The position numbers and the translations under genes were made by a program. The notes beneath the pieces are model-generated. The model made no database searches. It saw only the letters and a list, made by a program, of their open reading frames with translations, and was not told where the DNA came from. Shown piece by piece: positions 12,340 to 23,500 of a stretch of DNA of 64,000 bases (positions within the stretch are counted from its first letter, which is position 1; each line of letters starts with the position of its first letter). Origin of the DNA: Pontederia crassipes (Eukaryota > Streptophyta > Magnoliopsida > Commelinales > Pontederiaceae); contig CM060195.1 of assembly GCA_030549335.1 (NCBI GenBank), forward strand, positions 31,190,874 through 31,254,873, written 5' to 3'.

Positions 12340-12822
12340 TCAATCCGTAGATGACGGCAAGTATTCAAACTCGTCCTCCCGGAGGTGAGCGAAGAACTTA
12401 ACGGGGCGAGGCTGGCCCTCCGCCTCGATCTGGAACTCGACCTTGAACGGCAGGTTGGCTGAGATCCGCTTCCCCTTGTGCAACCCGACGTACTGCTTGA
12501 TCGACCCTTCCAATCCATTCAGATCCAACTCGGGGACCTTGAGCACGTGGTAGACCCTCAGCGGCACCGTGACGCGGACCCTCCTACCGACCTTGGCCGC
12601 GGCCTCCGCTTCCTCGTCCGCGGCCGGCGACGACGACACGTCCGTGGAGATGGCGACCTGGCAGAATACGCGGCGCCTGGCGGCCACGGCGGGTTGAGGG
12701 GACGCGATGGAGGGAGGGAGGAGGAGTGAGGCGGCGGCGGGGAAGCTCGTAGGGCGGCGGAAGAGGGGGGAGGCGAGGGCGGCGGCGGCGGTGGCTGTAG
12801 CCGTGGTCGCCGAGGCCGTCAT
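12340..12822 (-). CDS. FTRV: Ferredoxin-thioredoxin reductase, variable chain, chloroplast precursor
   Basis: Single-exon gene for the variable (alpha) subunit of ferredoxin-thioredoxin reductase, the stromal Fe-S enzyme passing electrons from ferredoxin to thioredoxins. The variable chain stabilises the catalytic chain. The 160-residue product starts at MTASATT; this ATG was preferred to an in-frame one at 13008 because residues 1 to about 55 then form a typical Ala/Ser/Thr/Pro-rich transit peptide. The mature part has the family motifs VRVTVPLRVYHVLKVPELDL, KGKRISANLPFKVEF and VKFFAHLREDEFEYL, forming the small SH3-like barrel. Length and absence of introns fit the family. The 5' coding half is GC-rich, unlike its surroundings. 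Longer plus-strand frames here are antisense shadows. Confidence 0.93.
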   Translation of the reverse strand: MTASATTATATAAAALASPLFRRPTSFPAAASLLLPPSIASPQPAVAARRRVFCQVAISTDVSSSPAADEEAEAAAKVGRRVRVTVPLRVYHVLKVPELDLNGLEGSIKQYVGLHKGKRISANLPFKVEFQIEAEGQPRPVKFFAHLREDEFEYLPSSTD

Positions 12823-13082
12823 CTCTCTATCGCTGCGTCCTCGATCGCAAGCTTCTTGGGCACAGTTATTAAACAAAGGCAGCAGAAGGTGAGGCAAATT
12901 GTTGGAGGCGTTTCGTCGAACACTTTGTGGGGACTGACGCTGGCACGGGCGGGAGGTGGATAAGGCGTGGGGGGGGGGGGCGAAGCGAACGAAATGTGGA
13001 CCTTTCACTTGCAGTTTGCCTGCCCGTTTGGACCGCGAAGAGCCAAATGGATAACACCTCCAGATACGTCTCCAAGTAATTT
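12823..13082. promoter_or_regulatory. FTRV 5' flank with G homopolymer
   Basis: A GC-rich segment upstream of the FTRV start contains a run of about 12 G on plus (around 12969-12981), which could form a G-quadruplex or just be a slippage-prone tract. No TATA box was assigned. Upstream in-frame sequence to 13008 is open but looks like 5' untranslated sequence rather than coding. Confidence 0.4.
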
Positions 13083-14525
13083 TATGCTATTAGAAACAAA
13101 AAAAATTAAAAAGAGACAAATATATAAAGTATTTATGCGGTCTGCATTTTTTTCGATTCATCTAAAATTTATTAGTGTCGAAAATTAAGCAAACTAATAA
13201 TAATTCTAAAGATTGAACCGAGACATATTCGCACCTTTTTCTTCTCTAACATTACGTGGATTCATAATCCTTTAAGCCGTTACGATCAGATAACTTTTAA
13301 GTCGTATGTATATATTTGACACTAAAATACTCTTGCGTTAATAATATTAAGCGAAATATTTGAATATTTGACGTGTGATAAACATTATTAACTAATAAAA
13401 TAGCATATAGTATAAGTCATTCATTTTTTTCTAAACATGATTAGTTTTATAGTTAATTTAATGTGTGAAGTAAAAAAACGCAAAAAGGAAAATATTAGAA
13501 AAAAGTTAAAAACACAATATTAAAAGAATGTGCGAATTAAAATTGCCTGGGAAGGAAAAGCTAATGTTGTATATCTTAATTTATATTTCTTTTACATATA
13601 ATGAGAAAACGAAAATAAATAAGAGAAGTGAAAAAAAATGTTGATAAAAGAGTGTAAAATTTTGAAAAGAAAACTTTAAAAAGATAAATAAAAACTAAAA
13701 ATATGTAGTAAGACAACGGATTGGACAAGCCTGTCTGGCATAATTTTCGCACACTTGCGTGAAGTCGACGAGTATAAGAACGCGTCCGTCCGAATTCTTG
13801 GAGAAGGTTACGTGAACAGATAGATCTGGTATGCAAGTAGAGGGTGCTGTCAGCCACACGTTGCTCCTTATATTACACACCTCTATTTTATTTCGATCGA
13901 AACGAAATGAAGGATCAAAATATAATTTAAAAATAAAATAAAATCGGTTGTATGATTGGACCTACTGGACGAGGTCAAGAAAACATACCATAATGTATAG
14001 GATAAGATTATCAGGACATGACAATGAGATATTGTCCAATGTGGCGAAGAAATTGTGATGTCTTGTAGCAAAATAATGCAGACAATTCTAGGTACCTCTA
14101 ATTCCTGAAGCCTTGATGAAGATAGTTCCAAGAGTGATTCAGATTTCAGACTTTGATCCAACATAAAATGTGTCATGCGTGCCGGACGCCCTACAGTTCC
14201 CAGTTTGGTCCACTGGAACCAATGAAGAGAAGAGAGTTTAGTTCTTCTTGACCACAGGTTTCGATTGATTTCCAGCCACAGGTCACAATTGGAGTTGCAT
14301 GCAAAAGTAGTACAATCACACTGTAATGTCATTAACGTAATCGAAGGTACAACATTTGCAGAGAGAAACCACTATATGGTCACTTAAAATCAATCTTTCT
14401 GGATGACAAATACGTAAACCATGCCTGGGCTCAAATTTGTAGTTACATTATTGACAAAAAGATCAAAAATCAGGTGTGAACCATTTTTATGTAACAAAGC
14501 AGAAAGATTACAAGAAGCGAAATCA
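13083..14525. other. Intergenic DNA between FTRV and the ALIX 3' end
   Basis: About 13083-13870 is strongly AT-rich. 13883-14332 (minus) has a 149-codon frame in more balanced DNA with no recognisable motif; it may be part of the ALIX 3' region or a chance frame. No RNA gene seen. Confidence 0.35.
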
Positions 14526-17500
14526 TCATTGAGGCCTGTAATAGCTACCCTGATGAGGAGGGTATGGACTTGGTACAGTATAGGGAGGCGGAGGATGTGA
14601 GCCCGGCTGCTGTTGATTGTAACCCGATTGTTGCTGACCATAACCTGGCTGCTGTTGATTGTAGCCAGGTTGCTGCTGACTGTAGCCTGGCTGCTGGTGC
14701 GCATTGTAGTATTGTCCTCGCCAACCTGGATAAGCTGGTTGTCCATACTCATGGCTTGGTGGTGGTGGCTGTTGAGGATATTGGGCACCTGAGGCATGGT
14801 AAGGAGCCTGCTGTGGTGGTGAAGGATAGTAAGGCTGAGAATAGCCTGGCCTTGGCTGCTCCGGATGTACGTGGTACGGTGCCTGAGGTTGAGGAGGTGG
14901 GGTACTCTGTCGTTCGGGCTGTTGACTAGTTTTTGCAACGTTAGGTTGCGCAGGAATAGGATAGTTGTATCCTGTTTTGCTATCAGATGAAAAGTTGAGA
15001 CCAGCGATCTGTCTCTGTACATCCTCAATCATATCACGACACTGGATGTTCCTGGTCATGACAAAATCGCTGCATTGCTGCTTGACATTTGTTATTGCAT
15101 CCTATTTGAACATCAGATTTGTCCTCAGTTTGTGCATAAATTGCATGACACTCAGAAGGAAAATGATGAAGTAGCAGTGCTCGGTCCAACCAGCTAATGC
15201 CATCATGACATTAAATAGTGAAGCTTTAAATAAATGGTTATGGGATAAACGAACTGGACAGATACCTGAAGCGTAACATAAAACTTCAAACCCTCATTCA
15301 CGTTGTCCTTGATCTCCCGATATTTGGCTATAGCCGCAGCTATCTGTTTGAAACTTTTCTCACGAGCAACTGACAATCAAATATTAAAATTTATTGAGTC
15401 ATAGTGTATCTCTGTTGGCATTCATGACGACACTATGAATCAGTTAGTTATATCTTCACTCAAAAGAAGGATCGGAGAATTATAAACAGTTAAATAATGA
15501 TAAATTCTAAAATGTGCTGTATTTGGATGCGCATCTAACTATTCCAAGATGATGCAACTATTATGAAGGCTCCTCTAAAAAAAACTATAATGAAGGCAAT
15601 GAAGGGCATGAAACTCCCGAGCTAGAAGTGATCAAAGGCAAACCCAAATTTTAACTGATGAAAGTTTTGCAAATTAATTTGGACTATACAGAAATAAAAT
15701 GTCAAAAATAAAATTTAGATGCCAAAAATCACAACAAAAGGACAAGAAATAGTGGCCGCATTTCCAGCTCTTAGACCCTTTACATTTTTTATAGAGACCT
15801 TTAAAATGTTTTTTGCTTTTATGTTAAACAAATTGAAATTTTTCTTTTAAAAATAATTCTAGGAAAATAGAACTACATATTCAAATAGGATTCTCATTAC
15901 TTATTAAGGAGCTGTTTGGTAGGAGAACAGTAGCAGGGGCAAGGCCTTGTTCCTGGCATTGCCCCCAAACATCCTTAGAGTTAAGTATTTCAGTCAACTG
16001 TCATCATTACTTTTTTGTTCAATGCCGGCACACTCAAAGAAGCAAAATGAGAACATATAAGTTCTGGCTAATAGCAAGAACATCAGAGAGAACAATTTTT
16101 GTCCTCTATATTTGTTCTTACAAAAAGAACATTTTAGTTATTTAACCAAACAGCCTCTAAAGGAACAAACTATCAGCCTACAGCAGAAATTCCTCCTACA
16201 AAATACTATATTATAAATGATAAAATATCTCACTAAAGAGTACTAGCAGAAATGGAGATACAAAATGCAAGACATGTGGATAAGCTTGAAAGCATAGATC
16301 TTTCCAACAGCATCTACTAGGATAATAAGACATTGCAAACAGAGTGATATTAAAACATTCTGATAAATCCCCTAAAAAGAAAAACATCATGATAAAATTA
16401 ATTTGGTGAATTTCTTTATACAATCATGATATAATAGTTCGTGTCTGTGGATTGTATGTGTCATTTGGTATAAAAGGATTATAACAACAACAACAACAAA
16501 GTCTTATCCCACTAGGTGGGGTCGGCTACATGGATCATACGACGTCATTCCGCATTGCCAAAAAAAATGAGACATAACAAGAAGAAACAAGGGCAACATA
16601 ATTACAAATATTTCAAAGATATCTATCCAGTCAAACATATCATCTGACAATTCCAAACTATATATGGTAATCTAAGAATTTCAGAATCTTGTATTTTGAG
16701 AGCAAAACAAGGTGCACGACCAAAACCTTTGTAATCTTCCACGTTGAACACAGCAGCAAATTCGTCATTTTGTGACTGCAGAATGCACACAAAAAAAAAA
16801 GTGAACTAGTGAAGCATAGTTAAAGAGACAACAAAATGAAAAGGATAAATAGAGATAATAGAATAAACTATAAAGGGCAAATGGATTTCTCCAGAAAGGA
16901 GAAACAATTTAAATCGAATGCAAAAATGAGAATTTCCTTCTGCTTGGTTCTCAGTTTTTTTGTCAAAAATCATAGACAATAATTTTGGAATATATTTCAA
17001 AGTTGTCGTGCAAACTCAGATGAAAATAAAGCAAGCATATTCCTAAATATCATGCCAATTGCCAAAGAAAATATGACAAATCAATTGTAACTGTGGATGA
17101 AAACGGGTAGTTTGCCTCAAACATATGCATATTTGCCTTATTTTACATAAGACGGAATGTCACTATCAAACTTATTTTCAATTATGCAGAATATCCCCGG
17201 AGAGAGCCTCATCCATCATGATCAGGCATGCAAACCAAGAGGACACATATTAGTCGGGTTATAGTGGCCTCGGATATTTATACAGCCACTGCGGATATTG
17301 TGGTGGCGACCAAAAAAATATGGAAATAAAGTTACTGCAATGTGTATGGTGTAAGCAGTGAACTCCTATGTAATGTAGTAGTAGCAAACATGCAATGTTT
17401 CTTTGCACTTTCCAATGTCACAACAAAGATGGAATGCTCTCAACTACAGAATATGACAAAATGATCATATTGCTATAACAAGCTAAGATAATGAAATGTT

Positions 17501-20500
17501 CATTTGCCCAAATGTTCTACAAAGTTCAGTAACATATTAAGAATCATATTTTCCTTCCATATTATTTTTCTTAACCAAAAAGAAGAATAATTGGCTGCAA
17601 TTTAACAACAGATAGAACAGAATAAAGGTTTGAGGAAACATCAACTACATGTCACAAGAATTAAACTAAAACATGAATCTCTACCTGAATCTGAAGCAAC
17701 AACTGTTCCTGTGCCTCAATATTCTGCGCAATTTCTTCACAGATTTGGTCATATTTTGCTATCTCTTTCTTGAAAAGATCCTCTTGTGACCCTGTGCTTG
17801 ACATCAACTTTGGTAATATATCGTCCTGTAAACATAGGTACCTTCAGTCTTAAGGAATCTTATATCATCACATTCAGATTAAGAAAAATCGGAATAAACT
17901 TTCCCCTAGCTAGTGCAATTTCCATTTAGCACAGGTAGCGAACTACATAAACTTCTCAGCAAAATGAAACCTGCAATATCTGCATATGGTTTTTTTTAGC
18001 TAAAATTTGTAGTCTAGTTCTTCCTCCCTTTCGGTGACTTATACAGTTATACTAGCTAGTCTTAAGTTGTGTACTCGGTTTTGCCTCTATAAAGTCCCAT
18101 CATAATGCAGTTATTTTACAACCTCAGGTCCATCCACTCCATGCCAAATCAGTATGATAAGCCATTTAGTGAAGATAATTTTGAAGGGAAAAGTATACGT
18201 AGGAGATTCACTAGTCATCCATATGTATTCATTTATTAAAACTACGGAGAAATGTCTATGCCTAAAGCAAGAAAGTATAGGAGCAAGGAGGCAACAAATT
18301 TTTTTAAAAAATCACTTTCCCACTCAATAGTCAAAAGGAAATATGATGTATAACATCCTCTATGTACATCTTGAATTCATTTGACTCATAGTGCAAACTC
18401 AATAATCAAAAGGAAATGTGATGTATAACATGGTCTATGTACATCTTTGATTCATTTAGCTCATAATGCAACAACAACAACAACAACAACAAAGCCTTAT
18501 CCCACTAGGTGGGGTCGGCTACATGGATCATATGATGTCATTCGTTGATCCATGTTCATAAGATTCGACAGGATTTTATGCTGGCTGTCGGGGCCTAACA
18601 CAACCCTCCTCCTTTATCTTGCCACAAAGAAACACAATCAAATATTTATAAGCACTACCATTTGGCTCATATCCTTCATTCTTCATCTCTTTGAATGTCC
18701 TCAATGAGATCTCAGTAAGACCTGTCTGACCATATTGGGTTATCATAATGGTCCATGTATTTGATGTCACAGGGAGGCTCCTTTTCATTTCCTTGAAAAG
18801 ATGTCTCGTGCTTGAAATCTTTGGCACTTCCAGCAAGTTTGATGGCCATGTTGTAGGTTTCCTCATTGTGCACATAACCATTTTGTCTTCCTACCCATGA
18901 AAAGAAATGCAAAGCAACGTGGCTGTATCTCTGACAATTACGAAGAACAGCCTCAACTAATGTAGGTGTAAAGGAGATCATGGTTCTCTCTAGGATTTCT
19001 TGCACTACGTTCCAGTCAGTAGAGAGTGATAAGATCCTGCATACTTCTTGAACATCAGTAACACTATAACTTTTTTTTGGTTCAATCATTTTAATATCCT
19101 CATCTGACAAATAGTTGGAAACCTCAAATCCTTCATCTGGAAAGTGGTTATCAGGTTGTGAGACAAATTCACTTCCCAGTGTAGCCATTTTAGTGAATTT
19201 ATTACTTTGTTCAACTTTGCTAGCTTCTTCATTCTCGCTGTTTGTATTTAGAGGTGACTTGACAATTTCTGACAATTTATCATCAACCTTCATATTAGAA
19301 GCCAACATCTCTTGCAAAATTTTAGAAGCCTCGTTGGGTTTTGAGACCTTACAAAATTCCTTGATGAAAACCGTGTAAGCCTTTCTTAATGCAATGGATA
19401 AAATATTTTTTACGACAAAATATTACATTATTACTAAGGAGATAATTACATTATACCAAGCATAATTTAATTAAGCATGATTAGACAACAAGTATAAGCA
19501 AATGCAAGATACAGGTATCACATAGGTGGTCCATAAACCTCACCTTCCTCTTCATCTCCTTTAGCATGTCTTCGAGGCTTGCCCTGTGTGCCCCTAGATT
19601 TTCCAATTGCCTCTGATTCACCGAACAAATGTCAGAAACATAAGTTAATGCTCAAGGCATAGGAAATTCAAATAAGTACAAACAAACAAACAACAACAAA
19701 GCCTTATCCCACTAGGTGGGGTCGGCTACATGGATCATACGACGCATTCGTTGATCTATGTTCATGAGATTCGACAGGGTTTTACGTTGGCTGTCGGGGC
19801 CTAACACAACCCTCCTCCTTTATCCGGGGGCTTGGGACCGGCTATAAAACATAGGCGGAGTTATATCTACTCATTAAATCAATCTTTAAAAAAAATTGAT
19901 GCACCATGAAGTTGGTCATATAAATCATCAAGATGTGATATAGGGAACCGGTACTTAATGATAATTTTGTTCACTGCTCGTCTCTCTATGCACGTCCTCC
20001 ATGAGTCATCTTTCTTTGGAACAAGGAGAGTAAATATTGCACATGGACTTAAACTTTTAATAATCAAACTTTTTTGCAATAATTCATCAACTTGTCTTTG
20101 CAATTCTTCGGGCACCTTCAGACTCATTTGATAAGCTGTCTTGTTTGGAATGGAAGCACCTGGAATCAAATCAATATTATGTTGTCTTCCCTGCATAGGT
20201 GGAAGTCCTAGAGGGGATCAAGAGGGATCACATATTGAAATTTATCCAATAAAGTTTCAGAGTTAAGGGGATATCACTTTGATCTTCGTTCTCTTCCATG
20301 AGCCCAAATGTATGTGTCTGAAGAATGATCCATGGCTTGAAGAAATTAAGACCTTATAAATAAAAACTTCCCTCTTCAAATTTATGCTTGGCTTCTATCT
20401 TTGAGAAAGTCAAAGTGACGTTTACACCATCCTTAGCAAAGGAATAAGTGTTCTTGAAGCCATCATAAATAACATTTCGAAAATATAACCAAGGACAAGC

Positions 20501-23500
20501 ATCCATAGGAACGACATCATATAATATTTCATCCTTATACTGATGGCCAATGGAAAATTGAATAAGGAAATGTTTATGAACATCATTACCTTTCTGAAGC
20601 CAAGAAAATTTATAAGGATCTAGATGTTTCTCCAATTTGAGCTCCAATTTTTCCACCAAAGTTTTTTAGACAACATTTTCACCACTCTGGCTATCAACAA
20701 TAATGGTGCATACCTTTTCATGTGAAGCATATTGAGTATGAAAGGTATTGTGATGAAGCCATGTTTCATCGTCAGCATGTGATGATTTTGAGAGGTGTTG
20801 AACGACTAAAGCCTCTCCTTCATCAACATAAGTAATCTCCTCTTGTCCATTGTCATCCTCCTCACTACGATATATGTCAAATATAGGTTTATCTTCGATT
20901 TCTTCAATAAGAGAGATGACCCTCCGATTTGGGTAGTCGAAAGCGATATGACCAAATCCTCGACATTTAAAGCATTGTTTAGAGGCATGATTTGAAATAG
21001 TGCGAGGATGACCTTCTTGTGTCGAAGCGTTCTTAGAAGAAATCATTTTGTTAGAAGATGATGAGAACTTGATAGTTGGAGTACTCCCTCAGTTAAAGCC
21101 TCCTTCTTTTTCAAAGAGTTTACGACCACCTTTCTCCTTACATCGAAGATCGCTGAGATATTGAGCGATAGTTCTCTCTTGTTTGAAGTTGTACAAGCTA
21201 GAGAAGGAATCTTGTTTGTAGTTGGCGGGAAGGAATTTCTTTTTAGCTCCCTTTTCATCTTTTTCCATGTCACAATCTTTTGCTTTCCTTCACGCTTCCT
21301 TTGTCTCTTAGGTTTTCCCACCATATCAAGGCATGTTTCTTTAGTTTGAAGACAATAAGTTTGACCTTCTTGTCTTCTAGAATTCTTTTATACTCGAAAA
21401 TCCGTTCGACTATCGCTAAAGTTTTCTGGATGTAGTTTACCTTCAAAGTCGGGGATGTCAACTTTGGTGCCATAGTCACCATGTTGACATCGTTGGTTGA
21501 GACGAAAAGAACCTCTCCCACTAGATGAATCACTATCATCTTCATGGAACAGATTGAAATCCTCTTCAACATCAACTTGCGAATCATGACGTTGCTCGTC
21601 ACGACTTGCAGCCTGGACAACTTCAAGCTTGGAGCTGTTGCACTTGCCTTCTCAACTCATCCATCTCGATATCATGAAGATCATGCTCGTTGTTGCCCAT
21701 GTTGATGTTCGAACCACGTCTACTGACGTCGGATGGATTAATAGAGGAGATTGAAGCCTCCAAAAACAACAAGAAAACAACTAAGTAGATCTAGGAATCC
21801 ACCAAGACACGTAGTCAAAATATAAGAACACAACCAAGTATATCAAGGAATCCACCAAGACACACGTAGTCAAAAATAAGAACTCAAAGTTCATAATTCA
21901 ACAAAAACATAACATAACCTCACACTTTACATTCATCCTTATTCATACTAGTTCTAATTAAATAACATAATAAACGAAAGAATCTTCAACACTCAAGATG
22001 TTCCTTCACTTCTCAAGATAATCTTTCATTTTTCAAGATGATCTTTCACTTCTCAAGATAATCTTTCACTTCTCAAGATGATACTTCATTTTTCAAAATA
22101 ACACTTCACTTCTCAAGATGATCCTTCACTTTCCAAGACGATTATTCACTTTCCCAGGTTGTCTTCTCGATTTCTTTAATATTCTCTAAGTTGCATGATG
22201 TTTCATCTCTCAATGTATCTTCTAAACTTCTTCATAATATTAAATGTTCTTTCAACACATGGCTCTTTGAATCTTAGCAACCCTTCATCGCATTTAACGT
22301 CTTCTTTTTGAAATTCTAAAAGACCTCCATATCACTTCATCTTCACCCACTTAATCTCCATCACAAGTCCACTGCACGGCCACCGTCCAGCCATATCTGT
22401 GACGTGCGCCCGCTGTCGCACCCCTTTGACTTTGGTCGCCCTTCATCCTGCAGCCGCATTCATGATGCATGAGGCATGACTTAGATTAATTTTCCATGCA
22501 TAAGTCACAGAAAAGATGCTGGATATATATGGTAGCATGACTTTGACTTGGTAGGACATTTTTTGATAAAATCATGTGCCAAAGTCCAAAGCGGACAATA
22601 TCCTACACAAGTGCAAATATGTTACATATGGTATTGAATTGTGATCACCCAATGAGGACGTTGAGAAAAAGGATGCATGAGGCCTCCACATCCGTCACAC
22701 CGCCTCATGTTGCCCTGCGGCTGCACCTCATGCACTGCTCCATGTTCGTTGAGCCATCTCGTGTCAACCATCGCCCTGTGGCTGCACCTCATGCACCGCT
22801 CTGCCATGTTCGTTGCACCGTGCTCGTCACCTATGATGTCTGCCCTCATGCGTGCAGGACTCTGGCACTCACATTGGTATCCTCAAATCCCATGCCCACC
22901 TTTCCAAATATGTTGCTCATGGTATGGCCTTCAGCTCCGCATCATGGAGGAAATGAGGAACAACATCCATACTATTCATCTCAACCTCCACCATACTTCA
23001 GTCCCCTACCGGCCCAGAGCTTCACTCCTCTGTCCAATGCTCTCTTCCAGTCTACTGAAGTTCAGTCATGACACCTGTCCAACCTCACCACTCCATGCTG
23101 TCCTCTGAATGAGAACCTCGGCGCCTCTGGCCACTGTCCACCTCGCATGTGCCCAACAATGAGCCATGCTCGGCAGCTCACTATTGCATGCTCCGAAAGC
23201 GCCATACTGGGCTCTACCTCCAGCCTCCGCACTCGCACATCAACTCCATGCCACCCCCTGACTGTAAGCCTCGCACCTTCCTCAAATGCACCAGTCCCCA
23301 ACAAGGCTGTTATCCAACAACTGCTTCTGCATCCTAGGACCATGTGCCGCTTCCTCCAAAGCACATACTCCCTTGGATCATGGACCAATGGACTAGTTTG
23401 ACTGCACCACCATCATTGTTGCTGTGCTTGAGCTTGCCCCTCCAAGTTCCCCAGAAAATCGCCTCCAACTTTGGTATAAGTGCCATCAACATGGCAGTAG

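Noticed and set aside
12478-12892. Plus-strand frames of 83 and 61 codons over FTRV
   Set aside because: They are antisense to a well-supported conserved coding exon and arise from its GC-rich codons.
13883-14332. 149-codon minus frame between FTRV and ALIX
   Set aside because: No motif, no partner exon and no repeat identity; kept only as a note in the intergenic entry.
14390-15028. 212-codon minus frame overlapping the last ALIX exon
   Set aside because: It is another phase of the ALIX repeat-rich tail; the ALIX phase is supported by upstream exons and homology.
18470-18480. CRISPR-like array from repeated CAA units and recurring 150-bp blocks
   Set aside because: Blocks are dispersed SINE copies in a plant nuclear genome; there are no regular spacers.
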